DNA of 64,000 bases from Saccharopolyspora elongata (lineage in GTDB: Bacteria > Actinomycetota > Actinomycetes > Mycobacteriales > Pseudonocardiaceae): the NCBI RefSeq assembly GCF_004348985.1, contig NZ_SMKW01000024.1, positions 1-64,000 on the forward strand, given 5' to 3'. Shown piece after piece: positions 36,401-45,995 of the stretch. A model generated the notes under the pieces. It was not told the origin of the DNA, did no database searches, and worked only from the letters and a program-made list of their open reading frames with translations. Within the stretch, counting starts at the first letter, position 1; each line of letters opens with the position of its first letter. A program made the position numbers and the translations under genes.

Positions 36401-38382
36401 AGCAGGCCGTCGCTCGTCGCGGTGTCCAGCGTCGCCGGGTCCAGCCGCAGCCCGAAGTCGTAGATCCAGAACTGCTGGTCGGTGTCGCCGACGATGACCT
36501 CGTAGGGCCGCTCGTCCACGACCTCGACGCCCATGCTCTGCAGCACCGGCAGCACCCGCGACAGGGTCACCCGGCCGCCGACGTAGAGCTTGAAGCGGCG
36601 CTGCCCCGCGCTGGCGTCACGCGGCGCGTAGAACGACATCTTCAGGTCGCGCGCACCCGACAACGACTCCAGCCGCCGGAGGTCGACGAGGCCCTCGCTC
36701 GCGGTGAAGTCCTCCTTGTACGCCTCCGGGAAACTCGACGCGTAGCGCTGGCCGAGCTGGCTGATCGCCTCCGACAGGCTGCGTCCCGCGTGACCGTCCC
36801 GGCCGCCGCCGGACTGCTCGGCGTCGACCTCCTCGATCATCTGGTCGTCCCAGGTGTGGATGGCGTCGGACAGCCGCTGCTGGATGCGCACCAGGTCCGG
36901 CTCCACCTGGTCCTCCGGGTCGGTGTGCACCACGAAGTGCACCCGCGCCAGGGTGGATTCGCCGACCCGCGTGCTGTACTCCAGACCGGTGCCGTTGAGC
37001 TCCTCCAGCAGCACCTCCTGCATCGCCAGCCGCGAGCTGGTGGTGTAGCGGTCCCGCGGCAGGTACACCAGGCAGGAGTAGAAGCGGCCGTAGGTGTCGC
37101 GGCGCAGGAACGGCTTGAGCTTGCGGCGCTCGGCCAGCGCCAGCACGCCGGTGATGGTGTCCTGCAGCGTGTCCGCGTCGGTGGAGAACAGCTCGGTGCG
37201 CGGGTAGTTCTGGATCTCCTCCAGCATCCGCTGGCCGGAGTAGGACTCCATCGGGAACCCGGCGCGGTGGATGATCTCCCGCACCCGCCGCTCGATGAAC
37301 GGGATGTCGAGCACGTTCTCGTGCAGCGCGGTGGTGGTGAACAGCCCGAGGAAGCGGTGTTCCCCGTTGACGTTCCCGGCCTCGTCGAAGGTCTTGACGC
37401 CCACGTAGAACGGGTGCACCGGACGGTGCACTGTGGACGGTGCGCTGGCCTGCGTGAGCACCAGCAGGTCCTTGGACAGCGCGCTGGCGCGGGCGTCCGG
37501 CCCCGCGGTCAGGCTGCGCGCGGCGACGCTGTCGCTGCGCAGCACGCCCAGTCCGGAGGCCAGCACGGCCTGCAGCGCGGGCTCGGTGCCGTCGTCGACC
37601 AGCTCGTAGTGCCGGTAGCCGAGGAACGTGAAGTGCCCGTCGGCCAACCACCGCAGGAGCTCGGCTCCATCGTGGACGTCGGCGCCCGGCAGCGGCGGCG
37701 GGGTCTGGTCCAGCTCGTCGGCCAGCGACCGGGCGGTGGCGTGCATCCGCTCGGTGTCCTCGACGACCTCGCGCACGTCGTTGAGCACGTCGGCCAGGCC
37801 CTGCTTCAGGTCGGCGATCCGGTCGGTGTCGACGACCCGGTCGACCTCGACGAACATCCAGCTTTCGGCCATCGCGTCGGCCGGCGGGGCCGCCGGGTCC
37901 GCGTCCGGCAGCACCTCCAGCAGCTCGCCGGCCACGTCGCGGCGCACCACGACGATGGGGTGGATGATGCGCTGCACCTCGGCGCCGTAGCGGCCGAGCT
38001 CGGCGATCACCGAATCCACCAGGTACGGCATGTCGTCGGTGACGGTCTGGACCACCGTGGCCTGGCTCCCCCAGCCGTCCTCGGCCCGATCCGGGTTGAA
38101 GATCTGCACCAGCGGGCGCCCCGCGACCCGCTCCGCGGCGAGCCGGTGGTGCGACCGCAGTGCCCCGACGAGGTCGGCGGGCTCGTCGTCGACGAGCTCC
38201 TCGGCGGGCACGTGCCGGTAGTAGGCGCGCAACAGCTCGGCGAGTTCCGGTGCGGACTCAACCGCTCTGTCCAGCAGACGGCGCTTGGCCAGTTCGGGGT
38301 TCTCGGACCGCTCGCCGACCGCGTCGTCCCCATCGGCTCGCGGGCGTTCTCCGGTCTTCAACTGTCCGGGGTTCGAGGTCAT
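33409..38382 (-). CDS. gdh: large NAD-specific glutamate dehydrogenase (180-kDa class)
   Basis: This 1657-residue enzyme converts glutamate plus NAD+ to 2-oxoglutarate, ammonia and NADH. The length fits the L-GDH class (M. tuberculosis Rv2476c, about 1620). The start is taken at the ATG at 38380-38382; upstream sequence is not protein-like. N-terminal ACT-like regulatory parts precede a central catalytic domain with [20 protein letters not shown], then [19 protein letters not shown]. NAD-binding and helical C-terminal parts follow ([17 protein letters not shown], then [14 protein letters not shown]). In mycobacteria this enzyme is regulated by GarA. Confidence 0.96.
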   Translation of the reverse strand: [1657 protein letters not shown]

Positions 38383-38668
38383 CTTCAGGCAGCTCCACGC
38401 TTGACGGCACCTCTTTGTGCCAACAGGTTCCACCTTAAGACTGCCAGTTCCAGCGCCCGGCAGAGGGCGGTAGCGCGGTCGGGCACGTGAAAAGCGGCAC
38501 AATGATCGATGACTTTGACGTTTCAGAAAACGGTCTTGATCGCGATTCCCACCCGGCCGCCGGGAGGTGGCGTGGAATGTCGCGCGTCACATCCGGGCAG
38601 CCGCGGTGCACGTCGACGCGCGCCTGCGCATTCGGACCAAGCCGTTGCGCCGCTTCGGTGAAACGGCT

Positions 38669-41512
38669 TCAGAACAGCGGATCCACCGCCGTGGAGTCGC
38701 CCGCCGCCCTGCGGTGCCGAGGGGCCACGGCGGGACTCCGATCGTCCGATGTGGACGAATGAGCGGAACGGGAAACCTGGGGACGGCCGGTGACTCCTGA
38801 CACACGCGCTTCGCTGTGCCGGCCCGACGGCGCGGCCTCCTCGACCTCGGGTTGCTCGCGCCGACCGCTCTCGTAGGCCATCAGCGCCTCGGTGAGCAGT
38901 TCCGCGAGGCCGATCTTCTCCGCCGCCCCCGCATCCGCCGCCGGTGGTTCCACTGCGGGCAGTGTTGCGGGAGGGGACGTTGCGGCGAGCGGTTCCGGGG
39001 CCTCGCGGTCTCCTGCCGGTTCGGACGTTCCCGCGGCGGGCGGTGACGGCTGCGGTTCGACGACCGGGAGGTTCGGCTCGGTCGCCCAGTCCTGGCGGTG
39101 CCTGCCGAGCAGCTCCGCGGCGGGTGTCGGCGATGTGACCGCGGGGGCGGACAGTTCTGGTGGTTCGATCGGTTCTGGTGGTTCGGCCGGTTCGGCGTGC
39201 CGGGCGCGGCGGCGGCCCGGGCGGGGCTCCGCGGACAGCTGGAGACCGGCGCGGATCTCGGCCAGCGACTTGCCACGCGATCGGCGACCACCTTCGCGCT
39301 GCTCCGTCCCTGCCGCAGAAGCCCCAGCCGACTCGACCGCCGGGTCGTCCGCCGCCGGTGTGTCCGGGGTCAGGACGTCTGCCGGCGATGTCTGGATCGT
39401 CGATGTCTGGATCGTCGGGGGCTCGGTTGCCGGGGCGGCTTCACTCTCGCCGTAGGACGGTTCGAGCGGCAGCGCGTGGTCGGCCCGGTGGCCCCTCGGC
39501 CGTCCGGCGGCGGGCTCGGTTGCCGTCGGGTCCTGGCCGTACTGCGATTCGAAATCAGCTCGCGCCGCTTCCGGCAGCGGATCGGCCACGGGGGAATCCG
39601 CCGTCTGTCCGGTTCCTGACCAGTCGCCCGGCCCGGCTGGACCCCCGATCACCGGCATGATCGTGGTGAGATCCGCGGCACTCGAGTCGCGGCCGGCAGC
39701 GGCCGCCGTCCGGCGAAGGTTGTCCAACGTCGCAGCGAGCGCGCTCGTCTCGGCCTGGAGACCTGCGTCACCCGGCTGGTCCTGCTGCGGCTCGTACGCC
39801 ACAGGCACCTCGGGAATGGTGCGCTCGGCGCCGGACGGCTGGTCCGAACCTTCCGAAGGCCACCAACTCGCCTGCGACGAGGCCGAAGCCTGGTCGGCGT
39901 GCTCCTCCGGCTCGGACTCCCCGCCGGGAACGCCCTGGTCGGCGGGCGGCGGGAAGGCAACCGTCTCAGTGGGTGCGAACCGACCGCCCTCGGCCTCCAC
40001 CGTCTCGGCGTGTGCGAACTGGCCGCCGCCCTCGGCCTCCACCGGCTCGGCGGCCGGGAACGCCGCCGCACCGAGCTGGTCCGCCTCGGGCTCGGCCGGT
40101 TGGATCGTCGCCGGGTCGAGCACGACCGTCGGCTGCGCCGACTCCTCGGAAATCCGGGGCTCGGGCATCTCCTGCCGACGGCGCCTGCCTTCGCTCTTCC
40201 CTGCGGCCCTGCTGGTGAGGGTCTCCATCAGTCGACGCGCCGCGTCGTGCGCATCTCCTTGCTCGGACTTCGCGTGCTCCGATTCGGCCGGCTCGACAGC
40301 GTCCCGCTCGGGCTGACGAGGTTCCGGCGGCCAGTACGCTGGCTGCTCCGGCACGACCGCTCGGGCCCCAACCGGATCGGGGCCCTGCGGCACCGGCTCG
40401 TGCGGTGCGGGCCGGGATGGACCGCTCGAACGCAGCGGCACTTCGACGTCGCCCGCGAGCACCGGGTACTCCGCGAGCAATCGGACCCGTGCGTTGTGCA
40501 CGGCCGCGCGCCAGCGCCGGTCGGCGGCGTACGCGCCCCTCAGCGCGCGAAGCGCTTCGGGGAACTCCGCCCCCCGTTCGTGCACGTGAGACAGGGCGTT
40601 CAGCGCCTCAGCGAGCAGACCGTCCAGCTTGTGCCGCTCCGAGATGGCCGCGGTGTCGTTGAGCGTCCGCACTGCCGCACCGTGGTTGCCGTCCGGCAGG
40701 TGCACACGCGTCGCCATCGCGAGCCCCAGCCAACCGACCGGCCCGGCCGCTGCGGCGCGAACCGGCTGTGCCAGCACGGATTCCGTCGCCTGGACGGCCT
40801 CAGGACGGCGCCCCAGCTCCAGTAACGACTGCACCCGCTCCAGGATGAGACGGGTCCGGATCTCCCCGCTGTCCGCGGCCGGATCGCCGAGCTGCCCGAG
40901 CAGCGCGAGACCGGCGTCGGCTGCGGCGACGGCCTCGCCGAACTCGCCCAGCCTGCGGTGATGCCCCGCTCGCGCAGCGCGAACCCGAGCCTTGAGCAGC
41001 CGGGCGGTGTCCCGGCTGAGGCCGCACGTCTCGTACAGCCGCTCGGCCTCGTCGAGCGCCTCGGAACGCTGCCCGTCCTGCTGGTGCGCGGGCAACGACG
41101 CGGCCAACGCCAGCAGGGCGTGCGCCCGCACTTCGGGCTCGATCCGCTCCTGCTCCAGCACCGGGTTCAGCACCCGGACCGAGACCTCGCAGTTTCCCGC
41201 GCTGCGCGCGCACCACGCCAACTCGACCCGCAGCTCCGCCACGACCTCGGCGTCGCCCGCCACCTCCGCGTCGCGGACCGCCGCTAGCGCCCGGACGGTG
41301 GCCGGGACGCCCTGGCCCAGCCGGTTCGAGGCGAACAACGCGAGGGCCTCGGCTCTCAGGCGAGCCGCCTGGTCACCGGTGCGCCTGGCGAGCGCGACCG
41401 CACGATCACTGAGCACCAATGCCAACTCGGGCACTCTCCACCGCATCTGCCGTGCGGGTTCGAGCAATCCCTGTGCCGAGCTTGTGTTCGGTGAAGCGGG
41501 CACGCTCGCCAA
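38669..41512 (-). CDS. TPR-like protein with long disordered acidic tail
   Basis: This 947-residue protein starts 11 bases after the ettA stop codon, so it is in the same transcript. The first 380 residues are paired helices of TPR type (ALSDRAVALARR-like repeats, ALDEAERLYETCGLSRDTAR, FPEALRALRGAYAADRRW). From about 390 to the end it is Pro/Glu/Ala/Ser-rich and lacks fold signals. Exceptions are a short repeated EAxSARADFESQYG-like patch and a basic GRRSRGKSLAEIRAGLQLS segment. It is absent between ettA and gdh in M. tuberculosis as far as I recall. Function unknown; a scaffold or regulator for the operon is one guess. Confidence 0.75.
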   Translation of the reverse strand: MASVPASPNTSSAQGLLEPARQMRWRVPELALVLSDRAVALARRTGDQAARLRAEALALFASNRLGQGVPATVRALAAVRDAEVAGDAEVVAELRVELAWCARSAGNCEVSVRVLNPVLEQERIEPEVRAHALLALAASLPAHQQDGQRSEALDEAERLYETCGLSRDTARLLKARVRAARAGHHRRLGEFGEAVAAADAGLALLGQLGDPAADSGEIRTRLILERVQSLLELGRRPEAVQATESVLAQPVRAAAAGPVGWLGLAMATRVHLPDGNHGAAVRTLNDTAAISERHKLDGLLAEALNALSHVHERGAEFPEALRALRGAYAADRRWRAAVHNARVRLLAEYPVLAGDVEVPLRSSGPSRPAPHEPVPQGPDPVGARAVVPEQPAYWPPEPRQPERDAVEPAESEHAKSEQGDAHDAARRLMETLTSRAAGKSEGRRRRQEMPEPRISEESAQPTVVLDPATIQPAEPEADQLGAAAFPAAEPVEAEGGGQFAHAETVEAEGGRFAPTETVAFPPPADQGVPGGESEPEEHADQASASSQASWWPSEGSDQPSGAERTIPEVPVAYEPQQDQPGDAGLQAETSALAATLDNLRRTAAAAGRDSSAADLTTIMPVIGGPAGPGDWSGTGQTADSPVADPLPEAARADFESQYGQDPTATEPAAGRPRGHRADHALPLEPSYGESEAAPATEPPTIQTSTIQTSPADVLTPDTPAADDPAVESAGASAAGTEQREGGRRSRGKSLAEIRAGLQLSAEPRPGRRRARHAEPAEPPEPIEPPELSAPAVTSPTPAAELLGRHRQDWATEPNLPVVEPQPSPPAAGTSEPAGDREAPEPLAATSPPATLPAVEPPAADAGAAEKIGLAELLTEALMAYESGRREQPEVEEAAPSGRHSEARVSGVTGRPQVSRSAHSSTSDDRSPAVAPRHRRAAGDSTAVDPLF

Positions 41513-41523
41513 AGCGCCTCCGT

Positions 41524-43200
41524 TCAGCCCCTGGTCAGCTTGCGATGCGTCACTCGGTGCGGACGGGCCGCCTCCGCGCCCATCCTCTCGATCTTATTCG
41601 CTTCGTAGCCCTCGAAGTTGCCTTCGAACCAGAACCACTTCGCCGGGTCCTCGTCGTCGCCCTCCCACGCGAGGATGTGCGTGGCGACGCGGTCCAGGAA
41701 CCAGCGGTCGTGGGAGATCACCACAGCGCAGCCGGGGAACTGTTCGAGCGCGTTCTCCAGCGAGCTCAGCGTCTCCACGTCGAGGTCGTTCGTCGGCTCG
41801 TCCAGCAGGATCAGGTTGCCGCCCTCCTTGAGCGTCAACGCCAGGTTCAGGCGGTTGCGCTCACCACCGGAGAGCACCCCGGCCGGCTTCTGCTGGTCCG
41901 GGCCCTTGAACCCGAAGGCGCTGACGTAGGCGCGCGACGGCATCTCGACCTGGCCGACCTGGATGTAGTCCAGCCCGTCGGACACGATCTCCCAGACGTT
42001 CTTGGCGGAGTCGATGTTCGCCCGGTTCTGGTCCACGTAGGACAGCTTGACGGTGTCGCCGACCTTGACCGTGCCGGCGTCCGGCTGCTCCAAGCCCACG
42101 ATGGTCTTGAACAGCGTCGTCTTGCCGACCCCGTTCGGGCCGATGACGCCCACGATGCCGTTGCGCGGCAGCGTGAACGACAGGCCGTCGATGAGGAGGT
42201 TGTCGCCGAAGCCCTTCTTCAGCTTCTCGACGTCGACGACGACGTTGCCCAGGCGCGGGCCCGGCGGGATCTGGATCTCCTCGAAGTCGAGCTTGCGAGT
42301 GCGCTCGGCCTCCGCGGCCATCTCCTCGTAGCGGCCCAGTCGGGAACGCGACTTGGTCTGGCGCGCCTTGGCATTGGAGCGGACCCACTCCAACTCGTCC
42401 TTCAGGCGCTTCTGCAGCTTCGCGTCGCGCTTGCCCTGCACGGCGAGCCGCTCGGCCTTCTTCTCCAGATAGGTCGAGTAGTTGCCCTCGTACGGGTAGG
42501 TGCGGCCGCGGTCCAGCTCCAGGATCCAGCCGGCGACGTTGTCCAGGAAGTACCGGTCGTGGGTGACGGCGAGGACGGCGCCCGGGTAGGTGGCCAGGTG
42601 CTGTTCCAGCCAGAGCACGCTCTCGGCGTCCAGGTGGTTGGTCGGCTCGTCGAGGAGCAACAGGTCGGGCTTGCTCAGCAGGAGCTTGCACAGGGCGACG
42701 CGGCGGCGCTCACCACCAGAGAGGTTCCTGACCTCCGCGTCCGGCGGCGGACACCGCAGGGCGTCCATCGCCTGCTCCAGCTGGGAGTCCAGTTCCCACG
42801 CGTCCGCGTGGTCCAGGTCCTCCTGGAGCTTGCCCATTTCCTCCATGAGCTCGTCGGAGTAGTCGGTCGCGAGCAGCTCGGCGATCTCGTTGAAGCGGTT
42901 GAGCTTCTGCTTGATCTCCCCGACGCCCTCCTCGACATTGCCGAGGACCGTCTTCTCCTCGTTGAGCGGCGGCTCCTGCTGCTGGATGCCGACGGTGTAG
43001 CCCGGCGTGAGGAACGCTTCACCGTTGTTCGGCTGGTCGAGTCCCGCCATGATGCGCAGCACGGTCGACTTGCCAGCCCCGTTCGGCCCGACGACGCCGA
43101 TCTTGGCGCCCGGGTAGAACTGGATGGTCGCGTTGTCGAGGATGACCTTGTCACCATGCGTCTTGCGCACGTTTTTCATGGTGTAAATGAACTCGGCCAT
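41524..43200 (-). CDS. ettA: energy-dependent translational throttle protein EttA (ABC-F)
   Basis: This 558-residue soluble ABC-F ATPase has two nucleotide-binding domains. The first Walker A is GPNGAGKST (about 40) with signature LSGGERRRVAL; the second is GPNGVGKTT (about 350) with LSGGERNRLNLAL. Both have LLDEPTNxLD Walker B motifs. The start is the ATG at 43198-43200 (MAEFIYTMKNVRKTHG). EttA binds the ribosomal E site and couples translation initiation to the ATP/ADP ratio. The length and N-terminus match actinobacterial EttA. Confidence 0.96.
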   Translation of the reverse strand: MAEFIYTMKNVRKTHGDKVILDNATIQFYPGAKIGVVGPNGAGKSTVLRIMAGLDQPNNGEAFLTPGYTVGIQQQEPPLNEEKTVLGNVEEGVGEIKQKLNRFNEIAELLATDYSDELMEEMGKLQEDLDHADAWELDSQLEQAMDALRCPPPDAEVRNLSGGERRRVALCKLLLSKPDLLLLDEPTNHLDAESVLWLEQHLATYPGAVLAVTHDRYFLDNVAGWILELDRGRTYPYEGNYSTYLEKKAERLAVQGKRDAKLQKRLKDELEWVRSNAKARQTKSRSRLGRYEEMAAEAERTRKLDFEEIQIPPGPRLGNVVVDVEKLKKGFGDNLLIDGLSFTLPRNGIVGVIGPNGVGKTTLFKTIVGLEQPDAGTVKVGDTVKLSYVDQNRANIDSAKNVWEIVSDGLDYIQVGQVEMPSRAYVSAFGFKGPDQQKPAGVLSGGERNRLNLALTLKEGGNLILLDEPTNDLDVETLSSLENALEQFPGCAVVISHDRWFLDRVATHILAWEGDDEDPAKWFWFEGNFEGYEANKIERMGAEAARPHRVTHRKLTRG

Positions 43201-43342
43201 GCCATGAATCGTAGTTGCGCCCCGTGGCGGACCGCGCACGCGGTCCCCCAGCACCTCGCCGACGGCGCCCGGCCGCCCCGCACCGGCGGTTATCACCTCC
43301 TCGGAACCGAAATCCGCAATGATCGGGAAGAAAGAATCGCGA

Positions 43343-43753
43343 TCAACCGCCGGGCAGAGAGACGAGCCCGCGGTCCGTCGCCGACCGTGGTCGGGGCACG
43401 CCCGGCGTCTCCGGTGGCGCGGCCCGCGCCAGGTCTAGGCCGATCGCGGTGGCCTCCAGCTCGACGACGGTGCGCCACTGCCCGCCCGCCTCGTACTCGC
43501 GAGTGCGCAATCGCCCGGTCGCCACCACCGGGTCGCCCTTGCCCAACGCCGCGGCGACCCCGTCGGCCAGCCGCTTCCAGCAGTTCACCGTCGCGAGGAA
43601 CCGGTCGCCGTCCACCCATTCCCCGGTGTCCCGGTCGAACCGGCGGGAGGTCGCCGCCGCCCGGAAGCTCACCACCCGGTTTCCGTTCTGCGTCTCCCGC
43701 ACGACGGGCTCGGTGATGACGTAGCCCACCACCGTCACCTGGGTCTCGAACAT
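43343..43753 (-). CDS. ssb: second single-stranded DNA-binding protein (Rv2478c-like)
   Basis: This 136-residue OB-fold protein starts at the ATG at 43751-43753: MFETQVTVVGYVITEPVVRE, then RFLATVNCWKRLADGVAAAL and KGDPVVATGRLRTREYE. It is shorter than housekeeping SSB and lacks the acidic DDDIPF tail, ending instead in a Pro/Arg-rich stretch and LVSLPGG. Such paralogs are called SsbB and are linked to development or competence in actinomycetes. Its position upstream of ettA matches mycobacteria. Confidence 0.9.
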   Translation of the reverse strand: MFETQVTVVGYVITEPVVRETQNGNRVVSFRAAATSRRFDRDTGEWVDGDRFLATVNCWKRLADGVAAALGKGDPVVATGRLRTREYEAGGQWRTVVELEATAIGLDLARAAPPETPGVPRPRSATDRGLVSLPGG

Positions 43754-43876
43754 CTCTGCCGCTCCTCTCGGTCCTGCGCGGCCGACTCCCGGCCCGCGAA
43801 CCAAGACTGCCCGAAGATCGTCACGCAGCGCGACCGATTTACCGCGTTCCGTGACAACTCCGGCCGATCGGCCAGG

Positions 43877-45901
43877 TCAACTACGCCGAGGGGTGTCCTT
43901 GTCGGAGAGCTGCTTGAGCATTTCGTTGTAGGCGGCCAGATCCGCGTCGCCGTCCGCATCGGCCTTCCGGTCGATTCTCCGGGCGGCCCGGGAATCCGCG
44001 CGGGACCACTGGATCAGCAGCGCCAGCATCACCACGACCAGCGGCACCTCGCCCGACGCCCAGGCCAGTCCGCCGCCGAGCCGCTGGTCGGCGAGCAGAT
44101 CGGTCATCCAGGGCAGGTCCAGGCCGCGGTAGAAGCTCGCCCCGATGACGGTCTGCGACATCATCAGCGCGATCCCGAAGAACGCGTGGAACGGCATGGA
44201 GGCGAAGACCAGGCCGACCTTGCCCAGCGAGGGCAGCGGGCGCGGCGCCGGGTCGATGCCGATCACCGGCCAGTAGAAGATGTAGCCCACCAGCAGGAAG
44301 TGCGCGTTCATCGCCAGGTGCGCCCAGTGCTCGGTCAGCGCCACGTCGAACAGGCCGGTGAAGTACAGCGCGTAGAAGGACCCGACGAACAGGGCCAACG
44401 CGACGATCGGGTTGGTCAGCAGCCGCGTCACCGGCGAGTGCACGAAGGCCAGCAGCCACTCGCGCGGCCCCGGGGGCTGCGACTTCCCGGCGGGCTTGAA
44501 CACCCGCAGCGCCAGCGAGGTCGGCCCGGCCATCACCAGGAAGACCGGCGCCAGCATGGACATCAGCATGTGCTGGCCCATGTGCACGCTGAACACCGCG
44601 GGCGCGTACTTGCCGATCCCCGACGAGGTGGCCACCAGGATCGTCGCGCAGCCGCACAGCCAGGCGATGGTCCGGCCGACCGGCCAGGCGTCGCCGCGCT
44701 TGCGCAGCCGGTGGACGCCCACCAGGTACAGCGCGGCCAGGGTCAGCGCGAGCGTGCCGTAGACCAGGTCGAACCGGCCGTCGAACAGCAGGCGGAGGAA
44801 CGTCGGCGGCTCGTCGAGCGGATAGCCGATCAGCAGCTCGGTCCGGCCGGGCACCTCCTTGGCCCCGTCCGGCGGCGGTGTGCGCCCGAGCGCGACGGCG
44901 ATGCCGATCGTGGCGAACATGACCAGCACCTCGCCCGCGCCCAGCCGCAGCAGCGCCGACCTTCCGGCCCCGTCGTCCAGCCGCTGCACGACGCTGCGGC
45001 GCTGGAAGAAGCCGAACACGCCGAGCGCCACCAGCCCGACGGTCTTGAGCACCAGCAGCACGCCGTAGGTGGAGGTGAACAGCTGCTCCGGCGAAACCCG
45101 GACCAGCGAGTTGATCACGCCGGACAGCGCCATGGCCGCCCAGCAGACCAGGGCGACCAGCGAGAACCGCCTGGCCACCAGCGGCAGGTGGGCGCCGCCG
45201 CGGGCGGCGTGCGCCAGCAGCGCCACCAGGCCGCCGACCCAGATGACCGCCCCGAACAGGTGGAAGAGCAGGCTGTTGGTCGCGATGTCGTGCGCGCCAC
45301 CGCTGGCCGAGTGGCCGGTGGCGATCACCGGGAACAGCCCGGCGAGCCCCAGGCCGAAGGTCACCACGGTCCAGCCCCAGGACAGCACCACCCGGCAGAC
45401 CAGCGCGACCATGAACGCGAACAGCGCGGTCAGCGCCCAGGCCTTGGCTTCCTCCAAGGCATCGACGAGGCCGAACAGCACTTCGGCGCTGAGCACGTCG
45501 GACACCGGGCGCCCGGTGGCGTCGGCGGCGATGAACGGCACCATCAGCGCCGCGCCCAGGCACCAGACGGCCGCCGCCCAGCCGGCGGTCCGCACGGCCG
45601 CGTACCCATCGGCGGCCAGCGCGCCCGAGCGCTTCGCCGGGATCCCGAACGCCGCCAGCAGCAACGAGCCGATGCACACCACCGCGCCGGACTCCGCCAG
45701 CACCCGGACCACCGGCAACCCGTACTTCGTGATCGGCCCGGGATCGGGCAGGCCGAGCAGGGCGTATGAGGCACCGGCGGAAAGCGTGGTGAGAGCGGCG
45801 GCGATCAGGGCCGCCAGCACCCCGGCGGTGACGACCAGCACGCCCACCGCGCTGGCCGTGCCGCGCCGTTCCGGTGCTGGTACGGGGGTTTCGGATGGCA
45901 C
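43877..45901 (-). CDS. CopD / cytochrome c oxidase assembly (CtaG/Caa3-type) fusion membrane protein
   Basis: This 674-residue protein has about 16 membrane helices. The N-terminal half (about 1-330) is CopD-like copper-transport membrane domain (AVIWVGGLVALLAHAARGGAH). The C-terminal half is of the CtaG/Caa3 assembly type: FSVHMGQHMLMSMLAPVFLV then GPTSLALRVFK, and MNAHFLLVGYIFYWPVIG. The fusion is common in actinobacteria and likely supplies copper for cytochrome oxidase. It is divergent from a lipoprotein gene. Confidence 0.92.
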   Translation of the reverse strand: MPSETPVPAPERRGTASAVGVLVVTAGVLAALIAAALTTLSAGASYALLGLPDPGPITKYGLPVVRVLAESGAVVCIGSLLLAAFGIPAKRSGALAADGYAAVRTAGWAAAVWCLGAALMVPFIAADATGRPVSDVLSAEVLFGLVDALEEAKAWALTALFAFMVALVCRVVLSWGWTVVTFGLGLAGLFPVIATGHSASGGAHDIATNSLLFHLFGAVIWVGGLVALLAHAARGGAHLPLVARRFSLVALVCWAAMALSGVINSLVRVSPEQLFTSTYGVLLVLKTVGLVALGVFGFFQRRSVVQRLDDGAGRSALLRLGAGEVLVMFATIGIAVALGRTPPPDGAKEVPGRTELLIGYPLDEPPTFLRLLFDGRFDLVYGTLALTLAALYLVGVHRLRKRGDAWPVGRTIAWLCGCATILVATSSGIGKYAPAVFSVHMGQHMLMSMLAPVFLVMAGPTSLALRVFKPAGKSQPPGPREWLLAFVHSPVTRLLTNPIVALALFVGSFYALYFTGLFDVALTEHWAHLAMNAHFLLVGYIFYWPVIGIDPAPRPLPSLGKVGLVFASMPFHAFFGIALMMSQTVIGASFYRGLDLPWMTDLLADQRLGGGLAWASGEVPLVVVMLALLIQWSRADSRAARRIDRKADADGDADLAAYNEMLKQLSDKDTPRRS

Positions 45902-45995
45902 ACACCGAGCGTAACGGCCGACGCGTGGCGGCCACGCCGCAGGATGGCGCGCGGGAACGTGGTCTGCCGCACCCGCGGGCCGCTACGGTTACCGC

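Noticed and set aside
32470..38490. A 2006-codon open frame on the plus strand opposite gdh
   Set aside because: It is antisense to the well-conserved glutamate dehydrogenase. Long antisense frames are normal in GC-rich coding DNA; the product is His/Arg/Gln-rich and lacks any domain.
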